Assembly (NCBI GenBank): GCA_034436035.1
Contig: DAOTVW010000049.1
Location: 1-11,116 of the forward strand
Reading direction: 5' to 3'
DNA: 11,116 nt
Source of the DNA: UBA4823 sp034436035
GTDB lineage: Bacteria > Chloroflexota > Anaerolineae > Anaerolineales > UBA4823
In this document: piece after piece, positions 1-5,795 of the stretch
How the letters are laid out: every line of letters begins with the position of its first letter
Numbering within the stretch: the stretch's first letter is position 1
The notes under the pieces: model-generated
Databases searched by the model: none
The model's input: the letters and a program-made list of their open reading frames with translations, nothing else
What the model was told of the DNA's origin: nothing
Translations under genes and position numbers: made by a program

Positions 1-376
1 ATACGGCATGAATGAAGAATTTTTAATACCTATCATACTGTAATTTTATTCAATATCTCCTCGAATCGATATGCAAAAAGAGCAGTCATTGCTAAACAAA
101 AAGGTACGCTCCGAATGGTATTTTGAGACCTATGCCCGTAAATTTAGGATATGTGACAAGGAAAATTGAAAAAGGCAATGCAAGCGAAGAAATATAATGA
201 GAAACGAGTGCATTGATACAGATATCAAATAGGGAATTACTCAAGGCTAGTTTCAACTTGAGCAGCATCCAACACTTGGCGCGAAAGGGGGGCTGGGATT
301 TTATGGAAGAAAAAGGATCCTTATCTAAAGAGAGTAAAAATCGAAACACCGCTTCTGTTTTGTAATCTCTAAGAAA

Positions 377-388
377 TGACAAATGTCA
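377..388. promoter_or_regulatory. Palindrome TGACA-AA-TGTCA, possible operator
   Basis: A perfect 5-bp inverted repeat with a 2-bp centre. Its size and symmetry are like sites for dimeric repressors, but no regulator gene is present in the window and no promoter is evident close by. It lies about 40 bp from a second palindrome at 425-435. Chance occurrence in AT-rich DNA cannot be excluded. Confidence 0.2.
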
Positions 389-424
389 CTTGAAAATGTT
401 CCCAAAATTTTTCTATGATATTTG

Positions 425-441
425 TGGTCTGACCATCAGAC
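425..441. promoter_or_regulatory. Palindrome TGGTCTGACCA, GntR/FadR-like operator candidate
   Basis: TGGTC-T-GACCA is a perfect 11-bp palindrome, overlapped by a second dyad, GTCTGA-CCA-TCAGAC (427-441). A third small inverted repeat, AGACT-ATC-AGTCT, follows at 445-457. The TGGT-N3-ACCA form is the type bound by FadR-subfamily GntR regulators (PdhR/LldR-like sites are the known examples). The site is 435 bp upstream of the lipoprotein start, so it may control an earlier promoter or a gene lost from this region. The assignment to a regulator family is inference. Confidence 0.3.
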
Positions 442-626
442 ACCAGACTATCAGTCTTCTAAGATATATTTTCTTTTAAGGCAAAGAATCTTAAGTCAAT
501 GTTTTTCTCCCGCATGAACTTCTCTCCAATGTAGGATTACTTAATGATCTAAATAAGAAGACTTTTCACAATACGATAGATCTGGATGTCTATGGAAGAA
601 AAAAGGTTATACATAAATTTTGGTTT

Positions 627-667
627 TTTGTAATATGGATTATCACATATTAACTTCTTTGTAATAT
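627..667 (+). repeat. Direct repeat TTTGTAATAT x2, 31-bp spacing, with inner dyad
   Basis: TTTGTAATAT occurs at 627-636 and again at 658-667, a centre-to-centre distance of 31 bp or about three helical turns. Between and overlapping the copies is a 7-bp inverted repeat, TAATATG (631-637) and CATATTA (646-652), with an 8-bp spacer. The pair sits just upstream of the TATAAT box at 691-696. That geometry suits an activator or repressor that binds two turns of the same helix face, but no partner regulator is visible. Confidence 0.3.
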
Positions 668-690
668 AAACCAGTTTGTGGAGGCTAGAG

Positions 691-696
691 TATAAT
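691..696 (+). promoter_or_regulatory. Candidate -10 box TATAAT for the importer operon
   Basis: A perfect TATAAT hexamer about 175 bp upstream of the lipoprotein start. No good -35 hexamer is found 16-18 bp upstream (the bases there are near AAACCA); the nearest TTTGTA is 27 bp away, so use of this box would probably need an activator. A start site near 703 would give a leader of about 165 nt that includes the orphan Shine-Dalgarno at 777-785. Confidence 0.35.
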
Positions 697-699
697 TAG

Positions 700-795
700 A
701 TGTACAATTCAGAAACTATTGATAATATTGTAACTCTCTGGCCGATTTCAAGGATAGATAGGATTCTGAAAGTTGGAAGGAGGTGTAATTTATAG
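700..795 (+). other. 31-codon leader ORF, doubtful
   Basis: ATG at 700 opens a 31-codon frame ending with TAG at 793-795; the peptide begins MYNSETIDNIVTLWPISRID. An in-frame stop (697-699) lies directly before the ATG. A GGAGG at 680-684 is about 15 nt away, too far for an ideal RBS. The frame starts almost at the predicted transcription start, so it would be nearly leaderless. Its Arg-Arg codons form the Shine-Dalgarno at 777-785. It could be a leader peptide, but a chance ORF is the simpler explanation. Confidence 0.15.
777..785 (+). promoter_or_regulatory. Perfect Shine-Dalgarno without a canonical start codon
   Basis: AAGGAGGTG is a near-perfect anti-16S match, stronger than the RBS of any gene in the window, yet no ATG, GTG or TTG follows at useful spacing. 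An ATA at 792-794, 8 nt from the core, opens a short frame reading ENRIEFYLKK to a stop at 825-827. An ATT at 788 opens a 15-codon frame ending at 835. This may be the remnant of a lost short gene whose start codon mutated, a ribosome standby site for the lipoprotein, or chance. Confidence 0.3.
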
Positions 796-869
796 AAAAT
801 CGTATCGAATTTTATTTGAAGAAGTAACTAAATAAACCCAAGTAACATGTAAAGTATGAGGAGAAAAAA

Positions 870-2609
870 ATGAAGCTAAGATTATTTTTCAAGTTTGGAA
901 TCACCTTGATGATTCTAAGTATGGTCTTAACTGCCTGTGCTCCAGCAGCAACCCAAGCTCCACCTGCAGCAACCGAAGCTCCCGCTGCAGCGACCGAAGC
1001 CCCTGCTGCAGTAACTGAAGCTCCTGCAGCTGCGACCGAAGCCCCCACTATGCCAGCATGGACACCTAAATATAACCTCAGCGCCCCAGACTGCTCTTAT
1101 GGTGGCGAGATAAAGGCTATTGAGGCCGTTGACCAATATACGGTTAAGTTCACCCTGTGTAATCCAGACCCAGCCTTTTTGTCAAAGGTGGCATTTGCGG
1201 CATTTGGCATTCAGAGTGCAGCTTACCTCGAAAAAACCGGTGGCACAGGTGATATCCTGAGCCAGCCACTGGGATCAGGTCCATATATGCTCAAAGAATG
1301 GGTGCGCGGTGACCATATTACCCTGGTACCGAATCCCAATTACAGAGGTGGACAGCCAAAGAATAAAGAATTGATCATCCGTTGGAATAAGGAAGCTGCC
1401 GCGCGATTGCTCGAGATTCAAGCTGGAACAGCCGATTGTATTGACACTCCAAGTCCAGATGATTTTGACAAAATCAAAGCGGATCCCAATCTGGTATTAT
1501 TGACCAGGAGTCCACTCAATGTATTCTATCTGGGTATGAATGACACAAAGAAACCCTTCGACAACGAGAAAGTACGCCAGGCGGTTGCGATGGCGATCGA
1601 TCGAAAGCGCATTGTAGATAATTATTACCCCGCTGGCTCAATCCCTGCTGAGCAATTCATCCCACCAGCCTTGGTACCAGGCTATGTCGAAGGCTATAAG
1701 TGGTATGATTATGACCCTGAAGGAGCTAAGAAACTACTTGCCGAGGCAGGCTATCCCAACGGATTTGAAACAACCTTAAGTTATCGGGATGTTGTTCGTG
1801 TCTACCTGCCTATGCCCGGAAAGGTAGCTCAGGAAATCCAGTCACAATTGGCTCAAGTTGGCATTAAAGCCACCCTTACTCCGATAGAGTCTGGCGCATT
1901 CCTGGCATCCGTGGCGGCTGGCGAACAGCCCCTGTTCATGAATGGCTGGGGAGCTGACTATCCTGACCCAACTAACTTCTACGATTTCCACTTTACCGGG
2001 GCATCCAAGAACTTTGGCACACCATTCCCAGATGTAATTGAAGCAATCCATGCTGCTGGATACAATCCAGATCCTGCAGAACGCACCAAGCTTTACGCTA
2101 AAGTCGCCGAGCTTATCAAATTGCACGCGCCAATGGTGCCAATTGCTCATGGTTCAAATGGAATAGTATACAAAGCCTCAGTAGTGAATCCAGAAGCCAG
2201 CCCGCTTCAGGATGAGCAGTTCCAATACATGTATGTACCAGGACAAGATCAGTTTGTCCAAATCCAGGCTGGTGAACCAATCAGCCTCTACTGCAGCGAT
2301 GAAACCGATGGCGAAAGCATGCGAGCTTGCATCCAAATTTTCGATTACTTGTATTGGTATAAGCCGGGTACGACCGAGCTTGTTCCTTCTGTTGCGGATA
2401 GCTACACAGTTAATAAAGATTTAACTGAGTGGACATTTAAACTAAACCCGAACAACAAGTTCAGCGACGGTACCCCACTGGATGCCAATGATGTTGTCCT
2501 GACCTTTGTCGTTCAATGGGACGCCAAAAACCCATTGCATACGGGTAATACAGGTGTCTTTGAATACTTTAATGGCTATTTTGCCAAGCAGTTGAATGCT
2601 TCTCAATAG
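870..2609 (+). CDS. Circularly permuted family 5 solute-binding lipoprotein of an ABC importer
   Basis: Extracytoplasmic ligand-capture protein of a Dpp/Opp-type importer. Residues 1-22 are a lipoprotein signal peptide with lipobox LTAC and lipidated Cys23; residues 24-63 form an Ala/Pro/Thr/Glu linker. Residues 77-455 match the middle and C-terminal parts of the SBP_bac_5 fold: IEAVDQYTVKFTL (84-96), PLGSGPYMLKEW (133-144), NPNYRGG (155-161), the PFDNEKVRQAVAMAIDR core (229-245), YDPEGAKKLLAEAGYPNGF (281-299), GWGADYPDP (359-367). Residues 462-568 match what is normally the N-terminal part: DGESMRACIQIFDYL (480-494), PGTTELVPSVADSY (499-512), WTFKLNPNNKFSDGTPL (521-537), ANDVVLTF (539-546), NPLH (554-557). 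The order is rotated, so this is a circular permutation, in one open frame. Length (579) is ordinary for the family including linker. RBS AGGAG (859-863) lies 6 nt before the ATG. The ligand is unknown; E. coli DppA-type annotation should not be taken as proof of peptide binding. Confidence 0.93.
   Translation: MKLRLFFKFGITLMILSMVLTACAPAATQAPPAATEAPAAATEAPAAVTEAPAAATEAPTMPAWTPKYNLSAPDCSYGGEIKAIEAVDQYTVKFTLCNPDPAFLSKVAFAAFGIQSAAYLEKTGGTGDILSQPLGSGPYMLKEWVRGDHITLVPNPNYRGGQPKNKELIIRWNKEAAARLLEIQAGTADCIDTPSPDDFDKIKADPNLVLLTRSPLNVFYLGMNDTKKPFDNEKVRQAVAMAIDRKRIVDNYYPAGSIPAEQFIPPALVPGYVEGYKWYDYDPEGAKKLLAEAGYPNGFETTLSYRDVVRVYLPMPGKVAQEIQSQLAQVGIKATLTPIESGAFLASVAAGEQPLFMNGWGADYPDPTNFYDFHFTGASKNFGTPFPDVIEAIHAAGYNPDPAERTKLYAKVAELIKLHAPMVPIAHGSNGIVYKASVVNPEASPLQDEQFQYMYVPGQDQFVQIQAGEPISLYCSDETDGESMRACIQIFDYLYWYKPGTTELVPSVADSYTVNKDLTEWTFKLNPNNKFSDGTPLDANDVVLTFVVQWDAKNPLHTGNTGVFEYFNGYFAKQLNASQ
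960..1043 (+). repeat. Four 21-bp coding repeats in the lipoprotein linker
   Basis: Four consecutive heptapeptide units, PPAATEA, PAAATEA, PAAVTEA and PAAATEA (residues 31-58), follow the lipidated Cys. The DNA units differ at many third positions, so the repeat has not recently expanded and appears kept at protein level. It forms a flexible tether between the membrane anchor and the folded domain. Confidence 0.8.
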
Positions 2610-2640
2610 TCGTTGATTGCGTTTCTAAATATATTTGTAT

Positions 2641-2672
2641 TGATTGGGCACTACATGATGTGGTGCCCATCA
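2641..2672 (+). promoter_or_regulatory. Strong intercistronic hairpin after the binding-protein gene
   Basis: GGGCACTAC (2646-2654) pairs with GTGGTGCCC (2660-2668) through nine pairs including one G-U, around the loop ATGAT. Flanking TGAT and ATCA extend the stem across a one-base bulge. No T-run follows, so it is not a standard intrinsic terminator. In binding-protein-first operons such hairpins commonly protect the 3' end of the first cistron, giving more binding protein than permease; that role is inferred here. It occupies the 97-nt gap before the permease gene. Confidence 0.6.
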
Positions 2673-2706
2673 CTACAAAAACTACTCTATAGGATATTCT
2701 GACATT

Positions 2707-3783
2707 ATGCTAAGCTTTCTGGTTAGAAGATTAATTTCAGTACTGCCTGTATTGATAGGTATTTTGATCATCACCTTTACCTTAGCGCGTTTAATTCCCG
2801 GTGATCCATGTGTCATCGCCCTTGGCGAACATTTTAACGAAGCATCATGTAACGAATACCGCAATCGGATGGGGCTCAATGATCCCTTGCCTACCCAATT
2901 TGTGCATTATCTTGCAAATTTGTTACGAGGTGACCTGGGAACTTCGATCCGTACCAGAGAATCTGTGACCTCGATCATTCTGTTACGGATGCCAATGACT
3001 ATTGAATTAGCTATCTTTGCAATGCTATTTGCCACTATCATTGGTGTTCCTTTAGGTATTGTAGCTGCCTTACGGCAAAACTCAGCCGTTGACGTAGCTG
3101 TCATGGCAATAGCAAACATAGGTGTCTCAATGCCGGTGTTCTTTTTGGGACTATTATTGGCATATCTGTTTGCGATTGTATTAAAAGGGACCCCATTCTG
3201 GCTTCCACCTTCTGGCAGGCTAACTTCGGGCTTTACCACCGTTCCACTGATAGAAACTTTTCACTTGACAAATCTAAAGGGATTCCCGCTTGCATTGGTA
3301 ACCTTTTTCTCTAATATGGTTCTGTTTAATTCACTAATCTCTGGAAATTGGAAAGTGTTTTTGGACGGCTTACGCCATTTAATCTTGCCTGCTGTCACTG
3401 TTGGAACAATTCCACTGGCAATTATTGCCCGTATGACTCGTTCCAGCCTAGTGGATGTTATGGGACTGGATTTCATCCGCACCGCTCGCGCCAAAGGATT
3501 AAAAGAGAGTCTTGTTGTTTTCAGACACGCTTTTCGGAATGCGCTTATTCCAATCGTCACAATTATTGGTTTACAATTGGGCGGTTTGTTGGGAGGTGCT
3601 CTTCTGACTGAGACAATCTTTGGTCTTCCAGGTATGGGTACAGTTCTGGTTACATCTATTTATGCCCGCGATTATCCTGTTTTACAAGCAGCTGTTGTGT
3701 TGATTGCACTTATCTTTGTCATGGTTAATCTGATTGTAGACATTTCTTATGGTTATCTTGATCCACGTATACGATTGCAATGA
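2707..3783 (+). CDS. Dpp/Opp-type ABC importer permease, DppB family
   Basis: First transmembrane subunit of the importer. It begins with the family's typical MLSFLVRRLISVLPVLIG and a membrane helix (about 9-30) followed by IPGDP. Further helices are predicted near 99-121, 133-158, 225-246, 281-306 and 323-345. The EAA loop that docks to the ATPase is at about 255-280, with TARAKGL at 259-265. It ends with the usual DPRIR (352-356). At 358 residues it is slightly longer than E. coli DppB (339), mainly because of a longer loop between residues 160 and 223. Two extracytoplasmic cysteines (35 and 48) flank the loop after helix 1. The RBS is poor: AGGA (2691-2694) is 12 nt from the ATG, consistent with lower expression than the preceding lipoprotein. 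The substrate cannot be read from this subunit. Confidence 0.93.
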   Translation: MLSFLVRRLISVLPVLIGILIITFTLARLIPGDPCVIALGEHFNEASCNEYRNRMGLNDPLPTQFVHYLANLLRGDLGTSIRTRESVTSIILLRMPMTIELAIFAMLFATIIGVPLGIVAALRQNSAVDVAVMAIANIGVSMPVFFLGLLLAYLFAIVLKGTPFWLPPSGRLTSGFTTVPLIETFHLTNLKGFPLALVTFFSNMVLFNSLISGNWKVFLDGLRHLILPAVTVGTIPLAIIARMTRSSLVDVMGLDFIRTARAKGLKESLVVFRHAFRNALIPIVTIIGLQLGGLLGGALLTETIFGLPGMGTVLVTSIYARDYPVLQAAVVLIALIFVMVNLIVDISYGYLDPRIRLQ

Positions 3784-3807
3784 AGAATAGCACTAGAGGA
3801 GTTACAG

Positions 3808-4728
3808 ATGGGTATCGAAAATAAGGTTGCCGATATTGGTAAAAAGCAGGCTCCTAGCAATATCTGGCTTGACGCACTACATCATCTTCTAGAAAAACGC
3901 TCAGCTTTAGTTGGGTTAATTCTATTGGCAATACTAACAATATTCGCTCTGCTGGCACCAGTCATCGCTCCTTATAATCCAATTGAGATTTTGCAGGGTG
4001 CTAAACGGAATGCCCCACCCTGTATTCATATTCTAGGCTGTCCGGCAGACCAACCTGAACATTACTTTGGCATAGATGGTAATGGCCGTGATTTTTTCAG
4101 CCGGGTTATTTATGGCGCCCGCCTTTCACTGATAATTGGTATTGTTACAATCACCTTCTCTTTTGTCGTGGGAACCTTGGTCGGGGCAGTGTCTGGTTTT
4201 ATTGGAGGCTGGACGGATAACATCATTATGCGGATTGTAGATGTGATGTTAGCTTTTCCTTATTTATTGTTGGCGTTGGCTATTGTAGCAGTATTAGGAC
4301 CCGGGTTGAATAATGCCTTACTATCGATCGCCATCGTTGAAATTCCAGCCTTTGCTCGTATAGCACGTTCAAGTGTATTAACCGTTAAAGAAATGGATTT
4401 TGTGACCGCAGACCGAGCTCTAGGGGTATCGCCTGCACGTATTTTGTTTCACCGCATATTACCCAATGCATTGACACCTTTAATTGTTCAGGGTACGCTC
4501 GGTATCGGCACAGTGATAATTTCCGTTGCATCACTGTCCTTTTTAGGTTTGGGTGCTCAACCACCTACCGCCGAATGGGGTATCATGTTATCCGAAGAGC
4601 GTAATAATGTCTTCAATGCCCCACACCTTCTGTTTATCCCAGGCACCTTAATTACGATGACGGTATTAGGTTTTAACCTGTTGGGTGATGGATTGCGTGA
4701 TGCTCTCGACCCACGCCTTAATCGCTAA
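3808..4728 (+). CDS. Dpp/Opp-type ABC importer permease, DppC family
   Basis: Second transmembrane subunit, pairing with the DppB-like protein 24 nt upstream. A cytoplasmic N-terminus (1-32) leads into helix 1 (about 33-55), followed by an extracytoplasmic segment containing YFGIDGNGRDFFSRVIYGAR (86-105), a hallmark of DppC/OppC proteins. The remaining helices lie near 104-130, 143-165, 225-247 and 272-293. The EAA loop is at 197-220 (ADRALGVSPARILFHRILPN at 201-220). The C-terminus, LLGDGLRDALDPRLNR, is typical, and 306 residues is a normal length. Cys72 and Cys78 in the extracytoplasmic segment are spaced as a possible disulfide. A good RBS, AGAGGAG (3795-3801), lies 6 nt before the ATG. 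Product family is firm; substrate is not determined. Confidence 0.94.
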   Translation: MGIENKVADIGKKQAPSNIWLDALHHLLEKRSALVGLILLAILTIFALLAPVIAPYNPIEILQGAKRNAPPCIHILGCPADQPEHYFGIDGNGRDFFSRVIYGARLSLIIGIVTITFSFVVGTLVGAVSGFIGGWTDNIIMRIVDVMLAFPYLLLALAIVAVLGPGLNNALLSIAIVEIPAFARIARSSVLTVKEMDFVTADRALGVSPARILFHRILPNALTPLIVQGTLGIGTVIISVASLSFLGLGAQPPTAEWGIMLSEERNNVFNAPHLLFIPGTLITMTVLGFNLLGDGLRDALDPRLNR

Positions 4729-4788
4729 CCAAGGCGGTGAAATATCTGTATACCATTGATAGCGACTTAGTACAACGAGAAAAATAAA

Positions 4789-5778
4789 ATGAATGATGAT
4801 AACAAAGAAGTTTTACTTGATATTCGCGATTTACGCACCTATTTTTTCACTCACGATGGTGTAGTAAAAGCCGTTGACGGGGTAAGTTTTCATATTAATA
4901 AAGGAGAAGTGGTTGGACTTGTTGGAGAGTCGGGATGTGGCAAAAGCGTAATGTCACTTTCAGTATTGCGCCTGGTAGGATATCCGGGCAAGATAGTATC
5001 TGGTGAGATACTATTTGAAGGTCGAGATATCTTGAAGATGACAAAACAAGAGATTACTGCTTTGCGGGGTGATCGCATTTCTATGATCTTCCAGCAGCCA
5101 ACTTCTTGCTTGAACCCTGTGTTTGATGCGGGCTTTCAACTAGGCGAGGTTGGAGAAATTCATCAAGGATTGAAACGTAAAGCTGCCCGTGCGCGCGCTA
5201 TCGAACTTTTACGTATGGTTGGTATCCCAGATCCTGAAGGTCGGATAAATTCATATCCCCATGAGCTTTCGGGTGGAATGGCACAACGAGTGATGATCGC
5301 AATGGCATTAGCAAATTCTCCAGATTTACTTATCGCTGATGAGCCAACCACAGCATTGGATGTGACCATTCAAGCACAAATTCTTGACTTGATGCGTAAT
5401 CTGCACGAAAACATGAACACCTCTATTATTCTCATTACCCATGACCTGGGTGTAGTAGCCGAAATGGCCCAACGTGTTGCAACCATGTATGCCGGTCAAA
5501 TTGTCGAGGAAGCCGAAACTAGAATGCTCTTTAAAGATCCAAAACATCCTTATACAGTTGGTTTAATCGGTTCTATTCCCGTTTTGGGGGTTGTTAAAGA
5601 TGAGCTGGATGTAATTCCCGGTAACGTACCAAATCTAATCAATTTGCCGCCCGGCTGCCGATTTGCACCAAGGTGTCGGGCGAGAGTGGAGCATCATCTG
5701 GATATTTGTCTCCAAGAAGAACCTGCATTATTGCCAGTTGCTCCGAACCATAAGGTGCGCTGCTGGTTATATAAATAA
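4789..5778 (+). CDS. Importer ATP-binding protein, DppD/OppD family
   Basis: One of two cytoplasmic ATPases that power the importer. All ABC motifs are intact: Walker A GESGCGKS (46-53), Q-loop Gln102, signature LSGGM (160-164), Walker B LLIADEP (180-186) and switch His218. LSGGM in place of LSGGQ is common in DppD-type subunits. The C-terminal oligopeptide-transporter extension carries four cysteines, 290, 296, 307 and 325 (CRFAPRC plus two), the arrangement that ligates a [4Fe-4S] cluster in characterised Dpp/Opp ATPases. At 329 residues it is full length. The gene follows the DppC-like gene by 60 nt; the RBS is weak and purine-rich (CGAGAAAAA). It is expected to form a heterodimer with the next gene product. 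Confidence 0.94.
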   Translation: MNDDNKEVLLDIRDLRTYFFTHDGVVKAVDGVSFHINKGEVVGLVGESGCGKSVMSLSVLRLVGYPGKIVSGEILFEGRDILKMTKQEITALRGDRISMIFQQPTSCLNPVFDAGFQLGEVGEIHQGLKRKAARARAIELLRMVGIPDPEGRINSYPHELSGGMAQRVMIAMALANSPDLLIADEPTTALDVTIQAQILDLMRNLHENMNTSIILITHDLGVVAEMAQRVATMYAGQIVEEAETRMLFKDPKHPYTVGLIGSIPVLGVVKDELDVIPGNVPNLINLPPGCRFAPRCRARVEHHLDICLQEEPALLPVAPNHKVRCWLYK

Positions 5779-5795
5779 ATATATAGAAGAAGATT

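Larger units (their letters stand above)
1..869. other. AT-rich upstream region without a convincing gene
   Basis: This stretch is clearly more AT-rich than the genes that follow, and I find no reading frame with convincing coding character. The only longer frame (92-382, minus strand, 96 codons) matches nothing I recognise and lacks a clear RBS. On the plus strand, 127-364 reads as a protein-like frame broken by two adjacent stops near 190, which might be a decayed gene, but this is weak. The rest holds small palindromes, a TATAAT box, a direct repeat and a strong Shine-Dalgarno sequence, all listed separately. It probably contains the control region of the importer operon starting at 870. 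Confidence 0.6.

Noticed and set aside
127..364. Plus-strand protein-like frame with two adjacent stops, possible pseudogene
   Set aside because: Nothing recognisable in the translation, so calling it a decayed gene is not justified without a database match.
92..382. 96-codon minus-strand ORF
   Set aside because: No recognisable family, no clear RBS, and a composition expected from AT-rich DNA; not supported as a gene.
591..606. Near-direct repeat TATGGAAGAAAAAAGG also present at 302-316
   Set aside because: A purine-rich low-complexity word in AT-rich DNA with no other shared flanking sequence; likely chance.
856..873. Five-codon mini-ORF MRRKK ending in an ATGA overlap with the lipoprotein start
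   Set aside because: It has no RBS of its own and its codons are the lipoprotein's own Shine-Dalgarno and spacer; coincidence is the simplest reading.
812..1136. Minus-strand Ala/Gly/Val- and Cys-rich ORFs opposite the lipoprotein N-terminus
   Set aside because: These are antisense readings of the low-complexity ATEAP linker.
870..2609. The binding-protein gene as a frameshifted or truncated ordinary SBP
   Set aside because: All core motifs are present once in a single open frame with signal peptide and RBS; only their order differs, so damage does not explain it. An assembly artefact remains possible but would have to join two genes exactly in frame at the fold's termini.
4737..4787. Short GTG-started frame in the gap before the DppD-like gene
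   Set aside because: Only 16 codons, no strong RBS and no recognisable content.
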